From Corynebacterium sp. (lineage in GTDB: Bacteria > Actinomycetota > Actinomycetes > Mycobacteriales > Mycobacteriaceae): a stretch of DNA of 60,263 nucleotides. A program made the position numbers and the translations under genes. This document shows positions 17,853 to 26,715 of this stretch, piece after piece (positions within the stretch are counted from its first letter, which is position 1; the number at the start of each line of letters is the position of its first letter). Location of the stretch: assembly GCF_022712275.1 (NCBI RefSeq), contig NZ_JALAGU010000035.1, positions 1-60,263 on the forward strand, in the 5' to 3' direction. Under the pieces are notes generated by a model that worked only from the letters and a program-made list of their open reading frames with translations, did not search any database and was not told the origin of the DNA.

Positions 17853-18932
17853 TCACGCCTCCGGCGGTTCGAGCCCCAGATGCCGCCAGGCCGCCGAGGT
17901 GGCGACGCGGCCACGCGAGGTACGGGCCACCATGCCGGCACGTACGAGGTAGGGCTCGCACACCTCCTCGACGGTGGTGGGTTCCTCCCCCACCGCCACG
18001 GCCAGGGTGTTGACACCCACCGGTCCGCCGCCATGGGTCTTAACCAGCGAGCCGAGCACCGCCCGGTCCAGCCGGTCGAGCCCGAGTTCGTCGACGTCGA
18101 AGACGAGGAGGGCGGCGCGGGCCACCTCGAGGGTGATCGCACCGTCCGCGCGGACATCGGCGTAGTCACGGACCCGTCGCAGCAGCCGGTTGGCGATACG
18201 CGGCGTCCCCCGCGAGCGTGACGCGATCTCCGCGGCGGCGTCGCCGGTGATGTCGACCCCGAGGATGGACGCGGCGCGGGTGACCACGGCGGTGAGGTCG
18301 GCGGTGTCGTAGAACTCCATCTGGGCGGTGAATCCGAAGCGGTCGCGCAGCGGGCCGGTGAGCATGCCGGCGCGGGTCGTGGCACCGACGAGGGTGAACG
18401 GCGGCAGATCGATGGGGATGGATGTGGCCCCTGGTCCCTTGCCGACGATGACGTCGATCCGGAAGTCCTCCATGGCCATGTAGAGCATCTCTTCGGCCGG
18501 CCGGGCCATCCGGTGGATCTCGTCGATGAAGAGCACATCGCCTTCCATGAGGTTGGACAGCATGGCTGCGAGATCACCGGCACGTTCCAGGGCAGGACCG
18601 GAGGTCATACGCAGCGAGGTACCGAGCTCCTGGGCGATGATCATGGCCATCGTCGTCTTGCCGAGACCGGGCGGGCCGGCGAGCAGGACGTGGTCCGGGA
18701 CCACGCCCCGGGCCCGGGCCCCGCCGAGGACGAGGTCGAGCTGCCCGCGGACCTTCGGCTGGCCGATGAACTCGGTCAGAGATTTCGGACGTAGCGACAG
18801 CTCGGCATCGTCGTCGCCGGGCAGCATCCGGTCCGAGAGCGCGTCATTGCCCCGGTCGGCACGGTCAGGCCGCGTCGGACCTGAATTCCCGGCGCCGCCG
18901 AGATCGAATTCGGTGCGTTCGATATCTCCCAT
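17853..18932 (-). CDS. ruvB: Holliday junction branch-migration ATPase RuvB
   Basis: A 359-residue AAA+ helicase. Walker A is GPPGLGKTT (~67-75) and Walker B is FIDEIHRM. Sensor and arginine-finger regions follow (GATTRAGMLTGPLRDRFG), then a C-terminal winged-helix domain for DNA binding. With RuvA it moves Holliday junctions for RuvC to cut. The ATG at 18932 has GGAGGGG upstream. It lies 18 bp after ruvA. Confidence 0.97.
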   Translation of the reverse strand: MGDIERTEFDLGGAGNSGPTRPDRADRGNDALSDRMLPGDDDAELSLRPKSLTEFIGQPKVRGQLDLVLGGARARGVVPDHVLLAGPPGLGKTTMAMIIAQELGTSLRMTSGPALERAGDLAAMLSNLMEGDVLFIDEIHRMARPAEEMLYMAMEDFRIDVIVGKGPGATSIPIDLPPFTLVGATTRAGMLTGPLRDRFGFTAQMEFYDTADLTAVVTRAASILGVDITGDAAAEIASRSRGTPRIANRLLRRVRDYADVRADGAITLEVARAALLVFDVDELGLDRLDRAVLGSLVKTHGGGPVGVNTLAVAVGEEPTTVEEVCEPYLVRAGMVARTSRGRVATSAAWRHLGLEPPEA

Positions 18933-18950
18933 GGGTGGTCCCCTCCCCCG

Positions 18951-19595
18951 CTACCGTTGTCCGCCGAGGCGGGACAGCGCGTTGCGCAGCAGCACGGAGG
19001 CGTCCGGGGACGCGCTGTCCCCTCCGGCGGACTCAGCGACCAGGGTCTTGACCGTGTCCGCGGCGGAGGCCTCCGGGAATCCCAGCCCGACGAGGGCTTC
19101 GACGACCCGGGCGGTCACCGCGCCGTCCACGGCACCGTCACCGACGGTCAGGTCCGCGGTCTCCTCGGAGTGTCCGGAGACCGGTGAGACGGCATAGGCG
19201 TCCAGCTTGCCCTTGAGGTCCACCGCCATCCGGTCAGCGAGTCGCTTGCCGACGCCCGGCGCACGCTGCAGGGTCTTCACGTCGCCCTCGGCGACGGCTG
19301 CGGCGATCTCGGCCGGTGACAACACCGACAGCAGTGCCATCGCCATCCGTGCGCCGACCCCAGAGACACTCTGGACCAGAGCGAACAGTTCACGACTCGC
19401 GGCGTCGGGGAAGGCGTAGAGCGTCTGGGAGTCTTCACGGACCACCATGGTGGTGAGGACGAAGACCTCTTCACCGCGGGGCAGTTCGGCGAGGGTCCGT
19501 GCGGTGGCCTGACAGAGGTAGCCCACACCGGCGCACTCGATGACGGCATGGTCGAGCCCCTTGTCCACCACCGTGCCACGCAGGGATGCGATCAC
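18951..19595 (-). CDS. ruvA: Holliday junction DNA-binding protein RuvA
   Basis: A 214-residue protein beginning MIASLRGTVV, as RuvA proteins do. It has the OB domain, helix-hairpin-helix motifs (VSGVGARMAMALLS and APGVGKRLADRMAVDLK) and the C-terminal domain that contacts RuvB. The GTG at 19595 overlaps the ruvC stop as GTGA. The frame extends upstream to 19682, but that part is inside ruvC. Confidence 0.96.
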   Translation of the reverse strand: MIASLRGTVVDKGLDHAVIECAGVGYLCQATARTLAELPRGEEVFVLTTMVVREDSQTLYAFPDAASRELFALVQSVSGVGARMAMALLSVLSPAEIAAAVAEGDVKTLQRAPGVGKRLADRMAVDLKGKLDAYAVSPVSGHSEETADLTVGDGAVDGAVTARVVEALVGLGFPEASAADTVKTLVAESAGGDSASPDASVLLRNALSRLGGQR

Positions 19596-20149
19596 TGTTG
19601 TCCACTCCTCAAGTTCCGTTGCTGATGGTGCCTGGCCAATGCCTCGGTCTGCGCGATGTACGGGGCGCGCCAGCAGTGGCACACCGCCAGCGCCAGGGCG
19701 TCCGCGGCGTCCGCCGGTTTCGGCGGTTCGGACAGGCCGAGAATCCGGGTGACCATACTGGTCATCTGTTTCTTGTCCGCCCGGCCGTTACCGGTGAGGG
19801 CCTTCTTGGCTTCACTGGGAGTGTACTGGTGCACCGGGATGCCCCGACGCGCCGCACTGAGCATGAGCACACCGACGGCATGGGCGGTGTTCATGACCGT
19901 GGAGACATTGCCACGCTCGAAGACGCGCTCGATGGCGACGACCTCCGGGCAGTAGTCGTCCATCCACTCCTCGACGGCCACCGACAGGCGCAGCAGTCGC
20001 TCCGGCAGCGGGGTCTCGTGCGGGGTACGGACCACACCGACGGCCACCGGAAGCACGGCACGACCGTGCCCCGCCTGGACCACGGACAGGCCGCACCGGG
20101 TGAGTCCGGGGTCGATTCCCATCACCCGGAGCCCCTGCATATCCGCCAC
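19592..20149 (-). CDS. ruvC: Crossover junction endodeoxyribonuclease RuvC
   Basis: A 185-residue Holliday-junction resolvase of the RNase H fold. Acidic catalytic residues are visible in VMGIDPGLTRCG (Asp), VVAIERVF (Glu) and PADAADALALA (two Asp). The start is the GTG at 20149, with GGAGG seven bases upstream; the ATG at 20140 is the alternative. It is the first gene of ruvC-ruvA-ruvB-yajC-secD-secF. Confidence 0.96.
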   Translation of the reverse strand: MADMQGLRVMGIDPGLTRCGLSVVQAGHGRAVLPVAVGVVRTPHETPLPERLLRLSVAVEEWMDDYCPEVVAIERVFERGNVSTVMNTAHAVGVLMLSAARRGIPVHQYTPSEAKKALTGNGRADKKQMTSMVTRILGLSEPPKPADAADALALAVCHCWRAPYIAQTEALARHHQQRNLRSGQQ

Positions 20150-20284
20150 CGGACACCTCCACCACTCGCATCGACCCTGACACCGTTGACTTCACTGACC
20201 CCACAGACCATAGCACAGGTGTGCGATATCCGACTGAGGTGAACATCACTCACTGACAGGGACCGTGGTCGCTCCCGCCTGGGG

Positions 20285-20290
20285 TAGGAT
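20285..20290 (+). promoter_or_regulatory. -10-like hexamer TAGGAT before the DUF3817 gene
   Basis: TAGGAT lies 9 nt before the ATG at 20300, so transcription would begin at or next to the start codon. No clear -35 box or ribosome site is visible. Confidence 0.35.
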
Positions 20291-20299
20291 CAGACCTCG

Positions 20300-20722
20300 A
20301 TGAAACCTCAGAAACTGTACCGTATTGTCGCCGATATCGAAGCTGTGACCTGGGCACTACTGATCCTCGGCATGCTGTTCAAGTACGCCTTCGACGTCAC
20401 CGAGGTGGGGGTGAAGATCGCCGGTCCGGTCCACGGTCTGGCCTTCATCACCTTCGTCGTGGTGACCGCCCTCGTCTGGACGAACAACCGGTGGTCCGCC
20501 GGTCGTGGTCTGCTCGGACTACTCAGCGCCGTGATCCCCTTCTGCACCATCCCCTTCGAGCGGTCCGCCGCCCGTGCAGGTACCCTGGACGGCGGCTGGC
20601 GTCAGGACAACGCCGTGCTCGCCACCCTCACCGGTCGCCCGAAGGTGACCTTCGGCGTCCTCGCCGGGATCATCATCGTGATCTTCGTGGTCATGATGCT
20701 GATCGGCGGACCGTTCAGCTGA
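20300..20722 (+). CDS. DUF3817 small integral membrane protein
   Basis: A 140-residue membrane protein with about three to four hydrophobic helices (approximately residues 14-32, 42-58, 70-85 and 115-137). The pattern fits DUF3817, an actinobacterial family of unknown function. It is the only plus-strand gene between ruvC and yebC and runs convergently into yebC with 23 bp between stops. I can assign no function. Confidence 0.8.
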   Translation: MKPQKLYRIVADIEAVTWALLILGMLFKYAFDVTEVGVKIAGPVHGLAFITFVVVTALVWTNNRWSAGRGLLGLLSAVIPFCTIPFERSAARAGTLDGGWRQDNAVLATLTGRPKVTFGVLAGIIIVIFVVMMLIGGPFS

Positions 20723-20745
20723 CGTCCCCTGGTCTCCACCGGGGC

Positions 20746-21501
20746 CTACTCCGCGTCGAGCTCCGCGAGGACCTCGTCGGAGACGTCCATGTTGGTGAAG
20801 ACGTCCTGGACGTCATCGGACTCCTCGAGGGCGTCGATGAGGCGCAGGATCTTCTTCGCGCCGTCGGCGTCCAGCGGGACCTCGACGTCGGCCCGGTAGT
20901 CCGGGTCGGCGGAATCGTACTCGATCTCCGCCTCCACCAGAGCGGCGCGGACGTTGCTGAGGTCCGCGAGATCGGAGACGACCTCGAACTTCTCACCCAG
21001 GTCGTTGACCTCTTCAGCACCTGCGTCGAGCACGGCCATCAGAAGGTCGTCCTCGGTGTTGTCACCCTTGTCGAGGATGACGACTCCCTTCCGGTTGAAC
21101 AGGTAGGACACGGAGCCGGCGTCCGCCAGACTGCCGCCGTTCTTGTTCATCGCGGTGCGCACGTCGGTGGTGGCACGGTTGCGGTTGTCGGTGAGGCACT
21201 CGACGAGCATGGCCACACCGTTCGGGCCGTAGCCCTCGTAGACGATGGTCTCCCAGTCGGCGCCGCCGGTCTCCTCACCGGAGCCGCGCTTACGGGCGCT
21301 CTCGATGTTGGTGTTCGGGACGGAGGCCTTCTTGGCCTTCTTGATCATGTCGTCGAGCGTCGGGTTCGCCGACGGATCTCCACCACCGGTACGGGCCGCG
21401 ACTTCGATGTTCTTGATCAGCTTGGCGAACTCTTTACCGCGCTTGGCGTCGTTCGCAGCCTTCTTGTGCTTGGTCGTCGCCCATTTGGAGTGGCCGCTCA
21501 T
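20746..21501 (-). CDS. YebC/PmpR-family transcription or translation regulator
   Basis: A 251-residue protein beginning MSGHSKWATTKHKKAANDAKRGKEF, the family hallmark, with RNRATTDVRTAMNKNGG and an acidic C-terminal domain. The family was annotated as transcriptional regulators; some members are now linked to relief of ribosome stalling. The ATG at 21501 is chosen from the family start. An in-frame extension to 21606 overlaps pdxT and is rejected. Confidence 0.95.
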   Translation of the reverse strand: MSGHSKWATTKHKKAANDAKRGKEFAKLIKNIEVAARTGGGDPSANPTLDDMIKKAKKASVPNTNIESARKRGSGEETGGADWETIVYEGYGPNGVAMLVECLTDNRNRATTDVRTAMNKNGGSLADAGSVSYLFNRKGVVILDKGDNTEDDLLMAVLDAGAEEVNDLGEKFEVVSDLADLSNVRAALVEAEIEYDSADPDYRADVEVPLDADGAKKILRLIDALEESDDVQDVFTNMDVSDEVLAELDAE

Positions 21502-21602
21502 GGGATACCTGTTCTTCCTCGGTCGGTTTCTGTCGGCACCATAGTAGTCCACTCCCGCCACCACCCGCCCCGACAGGGCCGGAGTACGCCGGGAGGGACC
21601 GG

Positions 21603-22235
21603 TCACACGCTGACGGTGCCGACCCCCGCTGTCTCGAGGAACAGACGGTGCATCCGGTCGTCGCCGGTGAGCTCCGGGTGGAAGGAGATCCCCAGGACCC
21701 TGCCCTGGCGCACGGCGACCACGGCCCCGTCGGAGCTGCCCGCGGCCTTGTCGTCGACGGTGGCGAGGACCTCCACACCCTCCCCGACGCGTTCGACACG
21801 GGGCGCCCGGATGAACACGGCGCGGACCGGATCGGCGTCCGCGGCATCGGTGACGCCGGTGACCTGAAGATCGGTCTCGAAAGAATCCACCTGCCGGCCG
21901 AAGGCGTTACGTCGCACGGCGACGTCGAGTCCGCCGAGACAGTGGGCGTCCGCCCGGGTGTCGAGGATCTCGGAGCCGAGCATGATCAGTCCGGCACAGG
22001 TGCCGAAGGCCGGCATCCCCTCGCCGAGCAGACCGCGCAGCGGGTCGAGCATCCCGCCGAGATCCAGGAGCTTGGACATCGTGGTGGACTCACCGCCGGG
22101 CAGCACCAGTCCGTCCAGACCGTCGAGCTGGGACCGACGTCGGACCAGACGGGTCTCCACCCCGAGGCTTCCCAGGGTGCGCTGGTGCTCCGCCACACCA
22201 CCCTGCAGCGCGAGTACGCCGATGGTTGCCGTCAC
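21603..22235 (-). CDS. pdxT: Pyridoxal 5'-phosphate synthase glutaminase subunit
   Basis: A 210-residue class I glutaminase that feeds ammonia to PdxS for PLP synthesis. It starts with IGVLALQGGVAEH, has the GGESTTM loop, the catalytic Cys in FGTCAGLIMLG (~80) and the His/Glu of ISFHPELTGD near the C-terminus. The GTG at 22235 overlaps the tesB stop as GTGA. It is separated from its partner pdxS by tesB, which is unusual. Confidence 0.95.
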   Translation of the reverse strand: MTATIGVLALQGGVAEHQRTLGSLGVETRLVRRRSQLDGLDGLVLPGGESTTMSKLLDLGGMLDPLRGLLGEGMPAFGTCAGLIMLGSEILDTRADAHCLGGLDVAVRRNAFGRQVDSFETDLQVTGVTDAADADPVRAVFIRAPRVERVGEGVEVLATVDDKAAGSSDGAVVAVRQGRVLGISFHPELTGDDRMHRLFLETAGVGTVSV

Positions 22236-23134
22236 TGTCGGTCCTCCTTGATCGGGATCGGCTGCTTGCCGGAGGCCAGCGTCCGGGTGAGTCCCTCCTG
22301 GACCACCGAGGCGACGAGGTCACCCTGCTGGTTGAAGATCCGTCCGGTGGTCAGGGCGCGACCACCGTGCGCCGAGGGAGAGGTCTGGTCGTAGAGCAGC
22401 CACTCGTCGGCGCGGAACGGCCGCATGAACCACATGGCGTGGTCCAGGGAAGCCTCCTGGACCGGCTCGCCCGGGTGCGGCACCAACGCAGAGCCGAGCA
22501 GCGTCATATCGGACATGTACGCCAGGGTGCAGATGTGGAAGGTCTCGTCGTCCGGCAGTGCAAGCTTGGAGCGGAACCAGACGACCTGCTGGGACGCCGC
22601 GTGCGGGTCGTGGTCGAACTGGTCCGGGGGCACGATGCGGATGTCCCAGTCCTCCCAGTCACTGGCGAAAGCCCTGGTCGAGGGACGCGTACGGGACAGG
22701 TCAGCGACGATCTCCTCAGGAGCGGGGACCTGCCGGATCGTGTTCGAGTGCTCCGGGCCCGAGTCGTCCCGGATGTGGAAGCTGGCCTGCATGACGAACA
22801 GCGTGCGCCCGTCCTGGACGGCCTTGACCGAGCGGACGCGGAAAGACCGTCCGTCCCTGACGTTGTCGACCACGAAGATGATCGGCCGGTCGGAGTCGCC
22901 GGGGCCGACGAAGTAGCCGTGCAGGGAGTGCACACGGTACTCGGGTCCGACGGTACGGGTCGCGGCGACCAGTGCCTGGGAAGCCACCTGTCCACCGAAG
23001 GTACGGCTCAGGGCGGAGGGAATGACCTGGCCGCGGTAGATCCCCGTGTCAATGCGCTCGAGATCGAGCACGTCGGTGATCCTGGGACGGCGCGCCGTCG
23101 GTGCGTCGCGTCGTCCCGGTTCGGTGGACGTCAT
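22232..23134 (-). CDS. tesB: Acyl-CoA thioesterase II (TesB type)
   Basis: A 300-residue protein with two hot-dog domains hydrolysing acyl-CoA thioesters. Segments such as TFGGQVASQALVAATRTV, VHSLHGYFVGPGD and the C-terminal DHAMWFMRPFRADEWLLYDQTSP are typical of TesB. It starts 3 bp after pdxS and overlaps pdxT by 4 bp, so all three should be one transcript. The physiological substrate is unknown, and the link to PLP synthesis may be only positional. Confidence 0.92.
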   Translation of the reverse strand: MTSTEPGRRDAPTARRPRITDVLDLERIDTGIYRGQVIPSALSRTFGGQVASQALVAATRTVGPEYRVHSLHGYFVGPGDSDRPIIFVVDNVRDGRSFRVRSVKAVQDGRTLFVMQASFHIRDDSGPEHSNTIRQVPAPEEIVADLSRTRPSTRAFASDWEDWDIRIVPPDQFDHDPHAASQQVVWFRSKLALPDDETFHICTLAYMSDMTLLGSALVPHPGEPVQEASLDHAMWFMRPFRADEWLLYDQTSPSAHGGRALTTGRIFNQQGDLVASVVQEGLTRTLASGKQPIPIKEDRQ

Positions 23135-23137
23135 GGT

Positions 23138-24034
23138 CTACCAGCCTCTCTCCGCAAGCCGGTGCGGCTGCGGGATATCATCGACGTTGATCCCGACCAT
23201 GGCCTCGCCGAGGCCGCGGGAGACCTTGGCGACCTCTGCCGGGTCGTCGTAGTTGAGGGTGGCCTGGACAATGGCCTTGGCACGCTTGGCCGGGTCACCC
23301 GACTTGAAGATTCCGGAGCCGACGAACACACCCTCGGCTCCGAGCTGCATCATCATCGCGGCATCCGCCGGAGTGGCGATCCCGCCTGCGGTGAACAGCA
23401 CCACAGGGAGCTTACCGTTCCCGGCGACCTCGCACACCAGCTCGTACGGAGCCTGCAGTTCCTTGGCCGCGACGTAGAGCTCGTCGGGGGCCATGGAACG
23501 CAGCCGGTTGATCTCGGCGCGGATGGTGCGCATGTGAGTGACCGCGTTGGAGACGTCACCGGTGCCGGCCTCGCCCTTGGAGCGGATCATCGCCGCGCCC
23601 TCGTTGATGCGGCGCAGGGCCTCACCGAGGTCGGTGGCACCGCAGACGAAGGGGACGGTGAAGCTGAACTTGTCGATGTGGTTGGAGTAGTCGGCCGGGG
23701 TGAGGACCTCGGACTCGTCGATGAAGTCGACGCCGAGGCTCTGCAGGACCTGGGCCTCGACGAAGTGGCCGATGCGGGCCTTCGCCATTACCGGAATGGA
23801 GACGGCGTCGATGATGCCCTCGATCATGTCCGGATCGGACATGCGGGAGACGCCGCCCTCCGCGCGGATGTCGGCGGGGACGCGCTCCAGGGCCATGACG
23901 GCGGTGGCGCCGGCGTCTTCGGCGATCTTGGCCTGCTCCGGGGTGACGACGTCCATGATGACGCCGCCCTTGAGCATGTCTGCCAGGCCGCGCTTGACGC
24001 GCCCGGTGCCGGTGGTCGGGGTGTTCTCACTCAT
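23138..24034 (-). CDS. pdxS: Pyridoxal 5'-phosphate synthase lyase subunit
   Basis: A 298-residue (beta/alpha)8-barrel enzyme that makes PLP from ribose 5-phosphate, glyceraldehyde 3-phosphate and ammonia from PdxT. Typical segments are GLADMLKGGVIMDVV, VDFIDESEVLTPAD, FVCGATDLGEALRRI and a phosphate-binding GAEGVFVGSGIFKS. The ATG at 24034 follows GTGAGGATCACCG. Two copies of a CCTAGG-centred operator-like sequence lie 26-61 bp upstream, suggesting direct control by a PLP-responsive regulator, although no pdxR gene is nearby. Confidence 0.97.
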   Translation of the reverse strand: MSENTPTTGTGRVKRGLADMLKGGVIMDVVTPEQAKIAEDAGATAVMALERVPADIRAEGGVSRMSDPDMIEGIIDAVSIPVMAKARIGHFVEAQVLQSLGVDFIDESEVLTPADYSNHIDKFSFTVPFVCGATDLGEALRRINEGAAMIRSKGEAGTGDVSNAVTHMRTIRAEINRLRSMAPDELYVAAKELQAPYELVCEVAGNGKLPVVLFTAGGIATPADAAMMMQLGAEGVFVGSGIFKSGDPAKRAKAIVQATLNYDDPAEVAKVSRGLGEAMVGINVDDIPQPHRLAERGW

Positions 24035-24059
24035 CGGTGATCCTCACTGGTGGTTGGTG

Positions 24060-24095
24060 ACTGTCCTAGGACAGTGTAATGACCTAGGACAGTTA
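24060..24095 (-). promoter_or_regulatory. Paired operator-like palindromes and -10 box upstream of pdxS
   Basis: A 16-bp perfect palindrome (ACTGTCCTAGGACAGT, 24060-24075) is followed by a second copy centred on CCTAGG at 24083-24088. The block ACTGTCCTAGG also recurs as a direct repeat 18 bp apart. A -10-like TACACT on the minus strand (24073-24078) overlaps the first palindrome, and no good -35 box is present. Direct repeats with a weak promoter fit an activator of the MocR/PdxR type, which controls pdxST in C. glutamicum. The assignment is inferred. Confidence 0.6.
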
Positions 24096-24114
24096 CCGGA
24101 ACCCCCGGGGTCCG

Positions 24115-24591
24115 CTACTGCGTCCCGTCGCCGCCCGACATCGCCTCGTAGTAGGCCGGCAACGGTGCCGACCCAGCCAGACGGAACACCCGCACCACCG
24201 GACGCGACCGCAGGCCGAGGGTGTCCCCCACGGCGTCGTTGTAGAACCGGGCGGCCAGATCGACCTTGGTGGACGCCTCTATGAACGCCGGATTCGCGCG
24301 TTCCTCCGGAGTCAGTGTCCGCAGCAGAGCATTCTCGGCGTCCGACCGTGACCCCATCTCCTCGGCACGGAGGGCCACACCACCGGCCCGGGCGGCGTCC
24401 TGCTGCAGGTCCGGACGCAGCACCCCGATCACCGCGGCGCGTCCCTGCAGGGTGCCCTCCAGGTTCAACCGGGCGGAGTCGGTGCGGATGTGCAGCCGGT
24501 TGAGACGCGAAGCCATACCGGAGAGCCACATACCCACCACAGCCACCACGGCGACGAGCAGGACGATGACCAGCAGCCAGCCGGGGATCAT
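24115..24591 (-). CDS. LemA-like membrane-anchored protein
   Basis: A 158-residue protein with one N-terminal transmembrane helix (~4-24) and a helical soluble domain. The segment AARFYNDAVGDTLGLRSRPVVRVFRLAGSA (cited here in part) resembles the ARRFYN...R...P...FGF end of LemA-family proteins. Function is unknown. The ATG at 24591 overlaps the pimA stop as ATGA, so it is the last gene of the thrS-HIT-pgsA-patA-pimA run and may act in envelope lipid synthesis. The family call is tentative. Confidence 0.6.
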   Translation of the reverse strand: MIPGWLLVIVLLVAVVAVVGMWLSGMASRLNRLHIRTDSARLNLEGTLQGRAAVIGVLRPDLQQDAARAGGVALRAEEMGSRSDAENALLRTLTPEERANPAFIEASTKVDLAARFYNDAVGDTLGLRSRPVVRVFRLAGSAPLPAYYEAMSGGDGTQ

Positions 24592-25754
24592 GACGGAACC
24601 ACCTTTCGACCGGGGGTGACCACGGTCTCGTAGACCTGTTCGACACGGGTCGTGACCGTGTCCCAGTCGAACTCACGGGACCGGGCGGTTCCCCGTCCGA
24701 TCAGTTCACGGCGTCCCTCTTCGTCGGTGAGAAGACCCACCACGACGCGGGCCAGGTCCCGCACGGACCCGTTGGCGAACAGGTGCCCGGCCCGACCGTG
24801 GTCGGTGACCGCGGCGAACGCGGGGATGTCGCTGGCGACCACGGCGGCTCCCGCCGCCATCGCCTCCACCAGCACGATGCCGAAGCTCTCACCGCCGGTG
24901 TTCGGTGCCACGTAGACATCGGATGCCGCCAGCGCGGCCGCCTTGTCCTCCTCGCTGACGCGGCCGAGGATCCGGACCGACGCCTGCTCTCCCCCGGCCG
25001 GGGAACCGAGACCGTCGACCCAGCTGATCCCCGCCCTCCGCAGCATCTGGTGCAGTTCGGCGACATCACCGCCACCGGCGACCACGACCTCGAGGTCAGG
25101 GACCTGTGACAGGATCTCCGGGAGTGCCTTGAGCAGCAGCGGGAAACCCTTACGGGACTCCTCGAAACGACCGAGGAACATCAGCCTCGGCCGGTCTGCG
25201 GTCAGGCCCGGCATCGGGTCCGCGTTGCGGTAGCTGCCGGTGTCGACGCCGTTGGGGATGAGCACCGGATCACCGGAGAGCATCTCAACCTGCCAGCGTC
25301 GGGCCTCCTCGGACACCGCGATACCGGCGTGGATCTTCTCCAGGAAGGGACGCAGGACCGGCAGGAAGACACGGAGGATCTTCGATTCACTGGCCGAGGC
25401 GTGGTAGGTCGCGACCAGCGGGCCGGTGGCCTTCGCCAGGGTGATCATGGAGTAGCTCGGCGAGTTCGGCTCGTGGATGTGCACCACGTCGAAGTCATGA
25501 TCCCGGATCCAACGGCCCAGATGTCGCCAGGTCTTCGGGCCGAAGGCCAGTCGGGCGACGGAACCGTTGTAGGGGATCGAGACCACACCGTTGCCCAGCT
25601 CGACGAAGTCGGGGACATCGGCGGCGTCACTGCCGGGGCCGATGAGACTGACCTCGTGACCGCGACGCTGCAGCTCCTCGCACAGCTCGATGGCGTGCAC
25701 CTGCACGCCACCGGGTTCATCGAAGGAGTAGGGGCAGACCATTCCGATCTTCAC
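24588..25754 (-). CDS. pimA: Phosphatidyl-myo-inositol mannosyltransferase PimA
   Basis: A 388-residue GT4 glycosyltransferase that adds the first mannose from GDP-mannose to phosphatidylinositol at the membrane's inner face. It begins MKIGMVCPYSFDEPGGVQVHAIEL, as PimA proteins do. It has the GT4 C-terminal donor site PNTGGESFGIVLVEAMAAG with the EX7E Glu pair. Its neighbours patA and pgsA carry out flanking steps of the same pathway, as in mycobacteria. It starts 5 bp after patA. Confidence 0.93.
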   Translation of the reverse strand: MKIGMVCPYSFDEPGGVQVHAIELCEELQRRGHEVSLIGPGSDAADVPDFVELGNGVVSIPYNGSVARLAFGPKTWRHLGRWIRDHDFDVVHIHEPNSPSYSMITLAKATGPLVATYHASASESKILRVFLPVLRPFLEKIHAGIAVSEEARRWQVEMLSGDPVLIPNGVDTGSYRNADPMPGLTADRPRLMFLGRFEESRKGFPLLLKALPEILSQVPDLEVVVAGGGDVAELHQMLRRAGISWVDGLGSPAGGEQASVRILGRVSEEDKAAALAASDVYVAPNTGGESFGIVLVEAMAAGAAVVASDIPAFAAVTDHGRAGHLFANGSVRDLARVVVGLLTDEEGRRELIGRGTARSREFDWDTVTTRVEQVYETVVTPGRKVVPS

Positions 25755-25759
25755 GGCGC

Positions 25760-26689
25760 TCAGTCCTCCAGTCCCAGGCGACGTCGCCTCTTCTCGGAGA
25801 GATCACTGAACCACAGCGGCTGGAGCAGGTGCCAGTCCGCCGGATGGTCGGCGATGTTCCGCTCGAAGTGGTCTGCCTGGACCTGAACCATGTCATCGAG
25901 CGGCAGCGAGCTGTCGATCTCCTCGTCGATGACGAAGCCCCATCCGTCGCCGGTGAAGTAGGAGTGGACGGTCATCACCGCCGCCCCGGTGTCCTTGGCC
26001 AGCCGGCAGGACCCGGCGGGCATACTGGTACGTTCGCCGAAGAAGTCGACCTCGACGCCCTTGCCGGACAGGTCGCGCTCCCCCATCAGACAGACGATTC
26101 CACCCGAGGCGAGCACCTCCCGGAGCCGGTCGAAGGGCGGCTGTTCCCCGCCGGACAGCGGCAGCACCTCGAAGCCGAGGGACTCACGGAACTCCACGAA
26201 AGCCTCGAAGAGGCTCTCCGGCTTCAGTCGCTCGGCGACCGTGGTGAACTGGCCGAAGGTGTTGACCAGCCACACCCCCGCCATGTCCCAGTTTCCGGAG
26301 TGCGGCAGGGTGAGAATGACACCCTTACCGCGGTCGATCGCGGCGGACAGTCGCTCAACCTCCGCCGGGACGAATCCGGCGTCCAGGGTGCGGGCGAGGT
26401 CCGGTCCCGCGATACTCGGTAACCGGAAGGCCTCGTTCCAGTAGCGCATGTAGGAACGCATGGCGTCCCGCACGAGATCACGGGTGACATTGGCGTCCCC
26501 GACGACTCTGCCCAGATTGGCGCGCAGCTGTTCGGGGCCCTTCCCGTGCCCTGACGCGAGATCGGCGATCGTGTCGAAGAGCCTGGCCGCGAGCGGCTCG
26601 GGGATCCGACGCACCACCGCCCACCCGGCCCGGTAGGCCAGGGAGCTGAGCTGCTCGGACAGGGACGGGCGGGAGGACGTCTCGGTCAC
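25760..26689 (-). CDS. patA: Phosphatidylinositol mannoside acyltransferase
   Basis: A 309-residue membrane-associated acyltransferase of the LpxL/HtrB-like family. The catalytic His/Asp motif appears as LPHSGNWD (~124-131). It would acylate the mannose of PIM1/PIM2 made by PimA. The position between pgsA and pimA matches the mycobacterial order. No clear signal peptide or transmembrane helix is present, in line with peripheral attachment. Confidence 0.9.
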   Translation of the reverse strand: MTETSSRPSLSEQLSSLAYRAGWAVVRRIPEPLAARLFDTIADLASGHGKGPEQLRANLGRVVGDANVTRDLVRDAMRSYMRYWNEAFRLPSIAGPDLARTLDAGFVPAEVERLSAAIDRGKGVILTLPHSGNWDMAGVWLVNTFGQFTTVAERLKPESLFEAFVEFRESLGFEVLPLSGGEQPPFDRLREVLASGGIVCLMGERDLSGKGVEVDFFGERTSMPAGSCRLAKDTGAAVMTVHSYFTGDGWGFVIDEEIDSSLPLDDMVQVQADHFERNIADHPADWHLLQPLWFSDLSEKRRRRLGLED

Positions 26690-26715
26690 CTCGGTACTCC
26701 TACTTCCGGTTACTT

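Noticed and set aside
20723..20746. Possible terminator between DUF3817 and yebC
   Set aside because: Only a bulged CCCC(T)GGT/ACCGGGG stem with no T-run; too weak to call.
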